From Asparagopsis taxiformis (lineage: Eukaryota; Rhodophyta; Florideophyceae; Bonnemaisoniales; Bonnemaisoniaceae), in the NCBI GenBank assembly GCA_030407315.1, contig JALQPE010002749.1, positions 21,840 through 85,839 of the forward strand: a stretch of 64,000 bases of DNA, read 5' to 3'. Made by a program: the position numbers and the translations under genes. How positions within the stretch are numbered: the stretch's first letter is position 1; every line of letters begins with the position of its first letter. Under the pieces are notes generated by a model. The model saw only the letters and a list, made by a program, of their open reading frames with translations, did no database searches and was not told the DNA's origin. Below are positions 35,361-45,742 of the stretch, one piece after another.

Positions 35361-36779
35361 ATGCACAACCTTTTTCCATTTCTCACCACCACTCTCGCAT
35401 TCGTCCTTTGTCTCCTTTCTCCAGCATCATCTGTTGCTACTCCGAACAAGTACACTGCTCACAATGGAGTTCTCAAACGTCTCTACACCAAAATATCTCT
35501 CCATCACCCACCTGTTCTCCGCCAAAACAACCCGTTATATCTCGTCAGAGATGTCGCGAGAACCCTGACACATAGTCCACAATCGCGTATGGTCAGTTTC
35601 AAATATTCAAAGCTCAACGCAAATGCACGACCCCTTCCGCCAGGTAAAACATTGCGTGTGAAACACGGCTCCAGTGTCGGTTCGAAAATGTCGACCAAAC
35701 TGAAGAAAGTGGTCCCAGGTGCATTACCAATTAATGGAGATGAACGATTGAGTCGGCGGGTGGAAGGAGGTAACATTCCAACGTATCAAAGACAGAGTTC
35801 TGGTGGACTTTCTTTTGAGGAATGCAATACATCCTCGGATTGTGCTGAAACTCACTTCTGTAGCTTCAGGGATGTGAGAAATGTTTGGGTACCATGTGAC
35901 GGAGAATCTGAGTGTCGATGTTTTCCGAATAGTTTCGACGACGTTCTATGCTCATGTAGATACCCCGAGTGTCTCCCAGGAGAAATCTGTTTTCAAAATT
36001 CTTTGAGTGGGTATTTTGCATGTGTTTCATCCGTGTTTGATGTTCCTGCCTTGGATTGTCCCCCCGAAACAACTTCTCCGCCACCGGGAAATGGAACTGG
36101 AGGTACCTTCGACTCATGCATGTCGTCCTCTGATTGTGCTGAAAGTCACTTTTGTGGTTTTACTGACGATAGAAATACAGAATATTGTGATGGAGAGTCC
36201 AGTTGTTTCTGCGAACCCGATTTTGCAAAATATTACAGATGTTCATGTGACGAACCTGATTGTCTTCCTACAGATGTGTGCTCAGACACTGAAGATTCTA
36301 TTCGGTGTGTATCAGCTTCACTTGGATTTCTTCCGGTTGAATGTCCACCCAACGAAGGGAGCCCTACAACCATTCCTCCAACTACCACTCCAAGCCCTTC
36401 AACTACATCACTAGTTGTAAGTCCGACACCCGATCCAACTGAACAAGTGTGCATTGACGCCAAAGCACTTTCTCATCTGCAAACGCATCAACTCGTCTAT
36501 GAACAACACGCAGTTAGCAGAGTGCTGTGTGACAAATTTGGAAGCTGTGCTACTCCGGGACATATTGTTCATTTCAATGGATCTACAATGATGATGATGA
36601 AGTATTGCGAGAGAGCCGGATGTGAGGAACGAGTGATGGAGGTGAACAGTCCTCGGTACAAGAAGGGCATGCGTGTGGCATCGAAGACTGATGGACTGGA
36701 GTATACAGTGTTCGCAGCTCGGTACGGGACGAGAGCTGAAGAAGCTGTGTTAGCGACAGCTGTTCGTATGGGACTTTGA
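35361..36779 (+). CDS. Secreted Cys-rich protein with two tandem Cys repeats and a conserved-looking C-terminal domain
   Basis: 472 aa from the ATG at 35361. I prefer this start because it opens a typical signal peptide (MHNLFPFLTTTLAFVLCLLS, then SVA); an in-frame ATG at 35190 would bury it. A basic region (residues ~30-145) is followed by two Cys-rich repeats at about 153-222 and 250-316. Both share the order SSDC, HFC, CDGES, CxC, CxCxxPxCLP, CVS. A Thr/Pro-rich linker (about 325-360) suggests O-glycosylation. The C-terminal ~110 residues have LCDKFGSCATPGHIVHFNG, a Met-rich MMMMKYC and VNSPRY. I do not recognise the family. It is probably an extracellular or cell-surface protein with disulphide-bonded modules; effector, adhesin or wall protein are all possible. 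Array remnants lie on both sides. Confidence 0.75.
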   Translation: MHNLFPFLTTTLAFVLCLLSPASSVATPNKYTAHNGVLKRLYTKISLHHPPVLRQNNPLYLVRDVARTLTHSPQSRMVSFKYSKLNANARPLPPGKTLRVKHGSSVGSKMSTKLKKVVPGALPINGDERLSRRVEGGNIPTYQRQSSGGLSFEECNTSSDCAETHFCSFRDVRNVWVPCDGESECRCFPNSFDDVLCSCRYPECLPGEICFQNSLSGYFACVSSVFDVPALDCPPETTSPPPGNGTGGTFDSCMSSSDCAESHFCGFTDDRNTEYCDGESSCFCEPDFAKYYRCSCDEPDCLPTDVCSDTEDSIRCVSASLGFLPVECPPNEGSPTTIPPTTTPSPSTTSLVVSPTPDPTEQVCIDAKALSHLQTHQLVYEQHAVSRVLCDKFGSCATPGHIVHFNGSTMMMMKYCERAGCEERVMEVNSPRYKKGMRVASKTDGLEYTVFAARYGTRAEEAVLATAVRMGL

Positions 36780-37416
36780 CGTGGAACAAGTAGTTGTATA
36801 TGACCGGATGGCCGATAGATGGAAGGGAGTAAGTTGGATAAAATACCTTTTGCGTTGCTTAAAATCCTAAATTCAGAGACATCGACGAGACACTGAGGAA
36901 CACATACACTACGGAATGACAGGAAAGTGTCGATCGAAACACACACGACGCTGCACTCGACCGTACTTTCCGATAATATAACTTAACATCCTCTCCACTT
37001 TCCGCTAGTCGACCCAGAACTTCGGGTACCGAAATCACAATAGTAGTGCCTATAAGAACGCATGTTTAATGCAGGTTTTGCCAGTAATAACTTGGCTAAG
37101 CCAGGGGCTTGCGGCTCTTTCAGCATCGCTTTGACCATTGCATATGATGGGTGCCCCAGGGTAGCCAAACTATGTGAAAAGGTAAGCTAGGGATGGAGGG
37201 AGGGTGTCAAAAGATAGTTACGTGTGGACGATGCGGACTGTGCTGCGCTGCTGGGGAGGTCTGGAATGGAAACCTCGACCAGATGAGGCTTCCCGCCGGC
37301 GGAGCTCGATGGCTGCGGCAGACTCGCGCCAACATAGATCAGTATCTTTTCCCATCTGAGCAGTTCTGGTGGTACATACTGTACAGGAACACTTCTGCAC
37401 CCGCCAAAAATTTCGT

Positions 37417-37522
37417 TTCTTAGCTGACGTTTCGAAGTTAAAATACTTTCTGCGTGCCTTGAAAACCTATTCTTAGCTGACGTTTCGAAGTTAAAATACT
37501 TTCTGCGTGCCTTGAAAACCTA
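37417..37522 (+). repeat. Perfect 53-bp tandem duplication of the dispersed motif
   Basis: Copy 1 is 37417-37469 and copy 2 is 37470-37522. Each begins TTCTTAGCTGACGTTTCGAA and continues GTTAAAATACTTTCTGCGTG and CCTTGAAAACCTA. The two copies are identical. Diverged single copies are at 26143, 32424 and 36829. Confidence 0.85.
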
Positions 37523-37969
37523 CAATGCCAATGTGGGGCGTAAACAATGTGCGCGCCGCAGCGATGTGGCGATGGGCAGAGACTGGAGGCACGTGTGCCA
37601 GTTGTGAGCATCTATCTGCCCCTCGAGGCGTCGCGTCCATAGCAACATGTGGTATGTGCGATGAATAGGAAAGGCGTTTGGTGCATTTGTTGCGACTGCG
37701 TCACATGACCATAATTGTTGTGTGTGTTTGTCAGTGTTTGGAAGTACATTGTCCATTTCACGCTGCGCACTGCCTTCCATCAAGGTATCGCTAGACAGTA
37801 CGTACACACCACATGGCCGTTTCATCTCCGACATCACCGCTCCTCTCTGTAGACCCACATTCCCACCACTTCCAATCCAGCAACTCTTCCCCTTCCATTG
37901 GTCTCGGTTGATGTAGTGGCCCATCCCGGCAGAATACATCCGCGCACCCCACTAATCAGGTGCATCGAC

Positions 37970-38690
37970 ATACTCCATCATCACACCCTTCCCTATTCAT
38001 TATCTGCTGCTCACAACCCGTCCCCGAACCGTAGACACACCCAATGCGTTTTCTTCCTCCCATCCCTAGCGATGTTTGCAAGATGAGATGTGCGCTGCCC
38101 CCTCGCTCACTGCGCTCGATCATGTGCAACGTACGCGAGGGATGATTGCCAACATAAACTGTATCTACCCCGTACCTACATTCAGAGCCAGAAAACGGTT
38201 CCACAACCATAGTGGTCTGCATTCATGGACATCTCACCTACGAACGCACCAACTCATGCCATTCAGCCAGTGCAAACGCCGCTCCTGTTGCCTCACTGTG
38301 CACGTCACGCCTACGAATAGCACTATGGACGTATGGAAATGGTCTTTCAACGCGTACATCGTCTTCTGTCAAAGCATCCATTCAAGTCATACGGCGATAC
38401 AACCAAGCTGTCGCGACGCCGTGCGGGATATGGGGCGATGAACTGCGTTTCAGAGCAGGTCAGCTGGTTGGCGCCATTGCGACCGACAGCAGACTGTGCT
38501 ACGCGCACGCAGGTATCGAACGCGATTGTCGGGATGAATGAGTCGCAACGATGCAATCGATTGTGTGTGTACACAGTCGCTTCGAGTCGATGATCGATGT
38601 TTTGGGACCGACATGCGGATGAGAATTTTATAATTTTTACAATTTTTACAATTTTTGACATCTCACACACTATCATGATACTGCCTTGGC
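37970..38690. repeat. Segmental copy of 24970-25690
   Basis: The two segments align over about 700 bp with few differences, from the phrase TGCTGCTCACAACCCGTCCC to TGATACTGCCTTGGC. This copy has an extra TTTACAATTT unit at about 38640. The copia pair is inserted exactly where the alignment to 25690 stops, so 25690 shows the empty site on one side. Confidence 0.8.
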
Positions 38691-38701
38691 TGTTGAGAAA
38701 G

Positions 38702-38812
38702 TGACGAATAACTCACCTCTTACACTAGTCTTACAGTATGATCACACTACTTAAGCGTCTCATCGCCGACGATCTCCAAGGAATAAAGATAAGGACTCTG
38801 ACTTCTTCAACA
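38702..38812 (+). repeat. 5' LTR of copia element 1 (111 bp, shortened)
   Basis: It matches the 3' LTR except for a 43-bp loss just after TGACGAATAAC and one fewer A near the end (GATAAGG versus GATAAAGG). In the 3' LTR the missing piece is bounded by two copies of ATAAC, so it was probably lost by recombination between these 5-bp direct repeats. Confidence 0.9.
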
Positions 38813-38872
38813 GGTTATCGGCCCAGACGTTCCACTGCGCAGCCCACCCGCCACCCATCTCTCCAGTGAAAC

Positions 38873-39013
38873 AATTCCCGCTCAGGCGACGCAACACTTC
38901 CCGATCCAGCGACGTACCACCTCCCGCTCCGGCGACGTACTATCTCCCGCTCCGGCGACGCAACAATTCCCGCTCCGGCGACATACCACCTTCCGCTCCG
39001 GCGACGCAACAAT
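38873..39013 (+). repeat. 24-bp minisatellite in the copia element 1 leader
   Basis: About six degenerate copies of a 24-bp unit with the core TCCCGCTCCGGCGACG lie between the candidate primer-binding site and the gag start. They may form a structured leader or a packaging region; this is not testable from sequence alone. Confidence 0.75.
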
Positions 39014-39034
39014 CACCACCCCGTCTCACTCACA

Positions 39035-42000
39035 ATGTCACACAATCCTTCATCCCCCTCTCCTATCCAAGCCGCACGCCCGTCTCCAATCCAGCATCAA
39101 CTGGAGATACCCTCTCTGACTCACACGAACTACATCCCCTGGAAAATTAGCGTGGAGCACTTCGCACACGCGCAACAAGTCCATGACTACCTCCTTCATC
39201 CCATTCCACCCTCCCCAGACCTTGCCATCAACAGCGCGCACCGAGAAAAACACACTCAGGCACAACTACTCGTTGTGTCTACTCTCTCTCCTGAAATAAT
39301 GGAGCAATTCACCGACGATACACTGTCCGGACCCATACACATCCTCTGGGCAGCGATCAAAGATCTCCTCACAGCAAAAAATCCCGCCCACACTCCTGAA
39401 CACCTCCGAAGACAAGCCCGCGCCATCAAGTGGCAATCCTCCATGACGGTTATGGACTACATCACACAACATCAAAGTGTACGCAAGCTGATGATCCGTG
39501 CGAATTACCCCGAGATTGCTAACGAGAACACAACTACCAATTTCATACTCGAACGTCTTGAAGACCATTCGGACTGGACATCTCTGCTACTCACTATCTC
39601 CGCGCACAATGATCTTCATCCCACTGCTCCGATCTCTCAGGCTCACCTCATCACATTAATGTTTAAGCATGACGAGATCAACAAGCGCTCAACGTCATCA
39701 GCAGGACCAAGATTTCGCAAACCAAACCCTCGTCAATTTCACCGTGGCAAAACCTCCCCCCGTCCCACTCGCAATGCACCCTCATTTCATTTTCACCCCA
39801 AGAACAATATCCAGACACCCTCTGGCTATTTTGGCCAATGGTGCAAATACCATGGTTCTACTGGACACGACACGGACGCCTGCCGCTCATATGCAAGATC
39901 AACGCGCCTTACCAGCCCCTTTCCCAGGCAATCCCGCAAATACAACACCAAACCACAGCCTACCGCACACTACACTGAGCAGTACTCCCGTGATGACACC
40001 CAAGACAGTGACGATGAGGACGTACGTGACCAGTCATCCTCCTTCCTCCTCGACTCTGCCGCTAATCCCTCGCACCTAACCTCTCCACCCCCCGGTTTCG
40101 AAGCAGTATCCTCTTGCACAATAACTGCGGATGGCCACCCTGCCACTTCCACACATCGTGGTAACCTAACAATAGAGATGGACGATGATAATGCTCTCCC
40201 AACACACCCAGCGATAGTAGCCCCTGGCCTGAGGGCAAATCTTCTCTCTGTAGGGCAACTTACTAAAACAAATGACGTCGTCTTCCAGCGAAACCATGCG
40301 TTTATCACAGAACCAGCTCCTCCTCCACCTATTGACACAATTGTTGCCACTGCTCACCGTCGCAAAGACAACATGTTCGAACTTGTTGCCAGGTCTCCAC
40401 CGAACACTAAAATGACTAGCACGTCCACTGCTAATACTGCACGCGCCTTCCCTGTCCGCACTTCAACATCATCTCAAAAGATGCCAGTCCCGAAGAAACC
40501 CCTCCACAAACCATTAATCGCTCGAAACAAACGAGTTACTCCAGTAACTCGCAAATCCACTCGCGCACCCAAGTCCCACCCCCGTATCAACACGCGAGCA
40601 CGCTCCCGCATTCATGTCGAATTACCCTCGACAATCCGTGATTACCATTTCTGGCACTTGAAACTTAACCACATCCACCCCCACAAACTCCACCAAATGG
40701 CAAAACATCGCCTCGTTCCCAACCTGCCTCGCAGTCTCCTACGCACGCCCCCTCATTTGACATGTTCCGGCTGTGCTGTCGGAAAAACGGCTGCAGCCCC
40801 CTTTCGCAAGCACCCGCGTCGTGATCCCATAGGCTCACATCTCCACTCTGACATTTATGGGCCCCTTCCTGTAGACTCTATTCATGGTAACAAATACGTT
40901 GCCACCTTCCTCGACCAAGGCAGCCGATACCTGCACATATTCTGTGCCCCCTCGAAGTCCCTCGCCGCTGCTCATACAAGCACCCACGTTGATCATGTCC
41001 ATGCTACTACCCCTCATCGCATCCGACACTTCACCTCGGACAACGCCAAAGAATATTACACTCACGACCTCACCAATTTCTTTGCAGATTTACACATATG
41101 CACTCATCCAAGCGTTCCACATACACCACAAGAAAACGGTCTTGCAGAACGCATAAACCGCACTCTGTCAAATGACGCACGATCCTGTCTACTCACTTCC
41201 AATCTCCCAGCATCACTTTGGGAATATGCTTTCCACTCATGCGTGGACACTTACAATCATACTATTCACACAGCAACAGGACGAATTCCACACTCCTTGT
41301 GGACAGGCACTACACCTGAAATACACACCCTGCTCCCATTCGGAACCGCTGGACATGTGCACACTCGGGCACCGCGAAACAAACTAGAGCCCCGCGCCAT
41401 TTTCGCGCATTATGTCGGTCGTCAAGACTACTATCACTACTATGTATACGACCCTATTAATGACAAAGTTTTTCGATGTAGGATTGCCGACTTCCAGGTG
41501 TACTATCCCGTCGATGATCCCGTCTGCACCTCTAGCCCACCATCGGTTCATCACACATCTACTCCGTACACCGAACCGAACTCCATCAACCAAGCCCGCC
41601 GAGCACCTGATGCTCCACAATGGGCACTTGCCTGGAATTCTGAATTAGACAGCCTTGAGGAACGTGGCATTCTCACCTACGTACCGAAATCAGACCTCCC
41701 TTCCGACACCAAATTACTACCAACCACTATGGTTTTGAAGCTCAAAAAGGACAAGGACGGTACCCCCCTCCTGCGCAAGGCACGTTGCACCATACGTGGC
41801 GACAGACAAGTACCAGGAGTGCACTACGACCCTACACAGCTCTCCAGCCCTGTTGCCCACCGCGATGCTATTCGCACATCCATCGCTCTAGCAGCCGCTC
41901 ACGGCTACCACATACACCACTGGGACCTTGAGTCCGCTTTCCTTCATGAGCTGTTCACTGACGACATCAACATATTTATTCGCCAACCCAAACGTTTTGA

Positions 42001-43165
42001 TGGCAGTGAAAAACACCCTGGCAAAATCGCAAAGCTTACTGGTAACATGTATGGCAGTAAACAAGCCTGTACCATATTCACCTCCGGTTTAGCGAAATTT
42101 CTCACGCTCTCCAACTTTGAGCGTCTATCATCAGACGCCTGCTCATTTGTCCTCCGCAGCCACTCCGACCGTTCGCATTTCGTCCTCCTGGTTATCACAG
42201 TGGACGACTTCCTCGTCACGTCCAACAGTCTGCAACTGCTCTCCAAGGTTAAAGATCAACTTCGCCAAAAGTACAAACTTAAAGACCTTGGCCGTGTTGA
42301 ACATATTCTTGGGTGGAAGGTGACGCACACTAACGCCGGCATCAAAATATCCCAACCTGGTTATATCAAAACACTTCTCGACAAGTTCCGCCTCGCCGAC
42401 GCCAAACCCACGTCATCCCCAATTGCGTCTGAGCTCCTTGCTCCGCATCAAACCTCTTCCAAACCCCTCAACACCTCAGAATACGACTACAAGGCACTCA
42501 TTGGCTCTTTGCGGTATCTAGCCGACTCCACTCGCCCAGAAATTTCGTTCATCGTAGGGCTCCTTGGACGCCACACAAAGGCTCCAACAACACACCACTG
42601 GCAAGCTGGACTTCGTGTTCTCCGCTATTTGAAGTCCACTCCCGATAGTGGCATACTATACAAGAACAGCTTCACCACTCCATTGAAAGCATACTCTGAT
42701 GCTGATTTTGCAGCCTGCCCGCTCACACGAAGGTCCACAACCGGCACACTCATCATGTATAATGATGCTCCAATAGCATGGCAATCTAAATGACAGTCTC
42801 ATGTCTGTCCGTCCACCCATACTGCAGAATACGTAGCTGCCTTCCATAGTGCGATGCATCTCACCACCATACGCAACTTCCTTGCTGAACTATCTCACGC
42901 TCCTACCGACCCAACGCCTCTATACATTGATAATACCGCATCTATAGCCACGGCAACCGCGCAATTCCCCACTCCCAATGCACGCCATATCGATGTGAAG
43001 TATCACTGGCTACGGGAGCAGATTGTCCAAGGTATCATCAAGCCTATACACATATCTTCCAATCTTAACCCAGCTGACGTCTTTACCAAATCCCTCAAAC
43101 CAGCGCAATTCACATCCAAACTACCTCTTCTTCGCCTCACAGTGCCCACGACGCGCGGCGACTGA
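39035..43165 (+). pseudogene. Copia element 1 Gag-Pol polyprotein with one in-frame stop
   Basis: A single frame runs from ATG 39035 to TGA 43163-43165, interrupted only by TGA at 42791-42793. The first part is Gag with a zinc knuckle (C-x2-H-x4-H-x4-C, about residue 270). A protease motif LLDSAAN (about 336) has DSA in place of the usual DSG. Integrase has an HHCC-like region (HLKLNHIH...CSGC) and core residues in HSDIYGP, TSDNAKE and QENGLAE (about 603-705). Reverse transcriptase has LKLKKDKDG and an ITVDDFL active site (about 1054), where most copia elements have YVDD. RNase H includes AYSDADFAAC and YIDNTASIATAT. At the stop, element 2 has CGA (Arg), so a C-to-T change at CpG explains it. 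The loss truncates the end of RNase H. Confidence 0.9.
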
Positions 43166-43317
43166 CGAATAACTTCTTTTTCGCGCCGCGTCCACTCCTC
43201 AGCTCTTCCTCATAACTCACCTCTTACACTAGTCTTACAGTATGATCACACTACTTAAGCGTCTCATCGCCGACGATCTCCAAGGAATAAAGATAAAGGA
43301 CTCTGACTTCTTCAACA
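43163..43317 (+). repeat. 3' LTR of copia element 1 (155 bp)
   Basis: It starts TGACGAATAAC and ends CTTCTTCAACA, followed by target duplication GAAAG. Its first three bases are also the stop codon of the polyprotein (RGD then TGA). There is no clear polypurine tract directly upstream: the preceding bases are ACGACGCGCGGCGAC. Confidence 0.9.
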
Positions 43318-43484
43318 GAAAGAGATTCGTCCTGCCGGACGTTTACTTGATGGCGCGTCGTCGGCCATGTATATGTTCACGCTTGAGTCTACTGTGAATG
43401 TAATTAAATTAATTAAAGTATTAGAGAATTATTTGTCAGGTGGTAGCAGTAGATACGGTGCGTAGGGAATATGAGAATTATTTG

Positions 43485-45742
43485 TCAGTCGCCGCGCACC
43501 GTGTGTGCTGCGAGGGGAAGTAATGGGAGTTTGTGTGTGAACTGGGCAGGTTTGAGTGACTTCGTGAGTAGGTCAGCGGGGTTTTGTGTTGTGGATATGT
43601 GTGTTGGTGATATGAGGCCGTTCTGAACCTGCTCCCGGAGCCAGTGATATTTAACATCGACATGGCGCGATCTAGGCGTGGGGTGTTTGGCCGTTGCAGA
43701 TGTGATCGCTGCTGTGTTGTCGATGAAAAGGTCGACAGGTGTGTTGTCATGGCCCGGGAGGGAGGCTGAGAAGCCTACGATTTTTTGAATTAGCTGTGTT
43801 GTGTGAAAGGCAGCAGTGTATTCGGCTGCAAACGTAGAAGATGATACGTGCCGCTGTCGTTTAGATTGCCAGGCCACCGGCGAGCCGTTGTAGAAAATGA
43901 CAGAACCAGTGGTGGAGCGACGAGTAGAGGGGCATGCTGCGAAGTCAGAGTCGGAATACGCAGATAGAGTGGAGGTCAAGAGGCTGCTATAGTATATACC
44001 AGTGGTAAGAGTGCCCTTTAGGTAGCGCAGAACACGTAGGCCTGCCTGCCAGTCGTGAGTCGTTGGTTTATGGGCAGATCGACCTAGATATCCGACAATG
44101 AACGCAATGTCTGGTCGAGTTGAATCGGCCAGGTATCGTAGTGACCCAATTAGGGCTTTGTAGTCGTGGCGTGATGTGTCGAGCGGTTTGGCAGAAGACT
44201 GGTTTGGGGAAAGGAGTTCTGATGCGATAGGAGAAGTGAAGGTCTTTGAGTCGCACATTCTGAATCGTTCGAGGAGGGAAGCTATGTAGCCAGGCTGTGA
44301 AATAGTGATTAAACTGTCGTCACGCTCAACTTTCCAACCAATTATGTGCTGAACTTGGCCTAAGTCTTTGACTTTGTATTTTTGAGAGAGTCGGTCGCGG
44401 ATATTGTTAGCTAGGGGTATGTGGTTAGTGATAACCAAGAAGTCATCGACTGTTATGACGAGGAGAACGAATTGGGACTTATCGTCTTCCGAGTGGGTAA
44501 TGAATGAGCATGGATCTGAGTTCAGTCGTTGGAAGTTGATAGAATGGAGGAAGTCAGCCAGGCCTTGTGTGAAAATCTTACAGGCTTGTTTGCACCCGTA
44601 CATGTTTCCCGTCAGATGTGCTACATGATTTGGATACTTGAGTGAGCCGTCGAAACGGGGTGGTTGGTGGAGGTATATGTTGCGGTCTTCGGTAAATTTT
44701 TCGTGCAGAAAGGCGGATTCTAAATCCCAATGTAACACAGTGTAATTGTGTGCTGCTGCAAAGGCGAGAGCCGCACGGATAGTATCGCGATTCGCCACTG
44801 GGCTGGAGAGGTCTGTTGGATCGAAATGTAGACTGGCTACCTGCCGGTCTCCGCGTACTGTACAGCCGACTTTTCGGGAGATCAGGGTGCCATTTTCGTC
44901 GCGTTTTAATTTTAGCACGGTGGTGAATGGGAACAGCTGGGTTCCTGGGGGAAGCTGGGATTTGGGGATGAAGGTCAATGTACCACGCTGTTCCAGAGTG
45001 TCCAATTCCTTGTCCCATGCAAGTTGCCATTCAGTGGCATCCGGGGCTTCTCGAGCTGCCTTGAGTGATTTGGGCTCTGTATATGGCCGAGGGGGGATGA
45101 TGCTGTTGGTATCGGGAAGGGTACTGACGTTAGCAGTATGAATGGTGCTGACAGGGTCACTTGCAGGATTATAGGGATGGAAATCAGCGATTCGGCATCG
45201 GGTTACTTTCTGTGTCGATGGATTGTATATGAAGTAGTGATAGTAATCGGAACGACCAATGTAATGGTGGAGGGCAGCTCGTGGCTGGAGCTTATTTCGC
45301 GGCGCAGGGTCGTATACGTATCCAGTCGTACCAAATGGAAGGATGGTGTGGATCTCAGGTTTGCAGTCGAACCATAGTGCAGCAGGAAGCTGTGCTGTTG
45401 CGCTATGAGGGGTGTGGTTGTATGCGTCAGCTGCAGCTAACGCTGCATAGTCCCAGAGCTCGAGGGGGAGGCCGGAGGACAGCAGGGTCGTTCGTGCAGT
45501 ATTCATTATGGTGCGATTGATTCGTTCTGCCAGCGAATTTTCCTGCGGGGTATGGGGAATCGTAGGGTTTGTAGAAATGTGGTTATCTGAGTAGAACCTA
45601 TTGAGGACGTGAGTATAGAACTCACGGGCATTGTCGGATGTAAGCTGAGATATGCGATGGGGGGTAGTGCGATGGACATGGTCGATGTGAGGTTGAATGT
45701 TTCTGGCCGCTTCTGATTTTGTCGGAGCACATACTATGTGTT
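43485..45742 (-). pseudogene. Copia element 2 partial Pol: integrase end, reverse transcriptase, RNase H
   Basis: The minus-strand frame is open for about 750 codons to a TGA at 43485-43487. It starts inside the integrase core: the first catalytic Asp segment is missing, while TSDNAREFY and QENSLAERINRTI remain. Reverse transcriptase has ITVDDFLVI, the same TVDD variant as element 1. RNase H has AYSDSDFAACPSTRRSTTGS, WQSKRQRHVS and FIDNTAAIT, and the protein ends TVRGD as in element 1. An upstream open stretch to 45935 comes from the flanking repeat, not from the element. Apart from the truncation the coding part looks undamaged. It is related to, but clearly a different family member from, element 1. 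Confidence 0.88.

Larger units (their letters stand above)
36780..38690. other. Array spacer remnants and dispersed motifs before the copia cluster
   Basis: 36829-36872 has a dispersed motif copy, and 37417-37522 holds it as a perfect 53-bp tandem pair. 37056-37160 resembles 31990-32105 (both contain GGTGCCCAGGGT-like or GCCCCAGGGTAG segments), perhaps an old short repeat. 37560-37800 matches the middle spacer block of the NLR array. 37970-38690 is nearly identical to 24970-25690. No gene is supported. Confidence 0.55.
38702..43317 (+). mobile_element. Ty1/copia LTR retrotransposon element 1 (nested)
   Basis: 5' LTR 38702-38812 and 3' LTR 43163-43317 share the termini TGACGAATAAC...CTTCTTCAACA. 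A perfect 5-bp target duplication GAAAG lies at 38697-38701 and 43318-43322. Joining the two flanks gives a continuous LTR of element 2, so insertion was nested. Gene order gag, protease, integrase, reverse transcriptase, RNase H identifies the copia class. The primer-binding candidate GGTTATCGGCCCAG follows the 5' LTR at 38813. The element is nearly complete but has one nonsense codon in RNase H and a shortened 5' LTR. Confidence 0.92.
38691..45742 (-). mobile_element. Older Ty1/copia element 2 (minus strand), 5'-truncated, interrupted by element 1
   Basis: Coding runs on the minus strand from the break at about 45742 to the stop at 43485-43487. Its 3' LTR is about 176 bp: 43487 down to 43323 (starting TGACAAATAATTCTC on the minus strand), then interrupted by element 1, and finishing at 38701-38691 (ending TCAACA on the minus strand). 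The first ~50 bp of this LTR are duplicated (the start motif recurs at 43438). The 5' LTR, gag, protease and the first part of integrase are missing; at about 45743 the sequence changes to an unrelated GGACGTCC-rich repeat. Confidence 0.8.

Noticed and set aside
38691..38701. TGTTGA at 38691 as the left end of copia element 1
   Set aside because: The GAAAG duplication and the 3' LTR start (TGACGAATAAC) place the end at 38702; TGTTGAGAAAG belongs to the LTR of element 2.
42194..42208. TVDD in place of YVDD as a sign of an inactive reverse transcriptase
   Set aside because: Both copia elements share ITVDDFL, so it is a family feature and not damage; both catalytic Asp residues are present.
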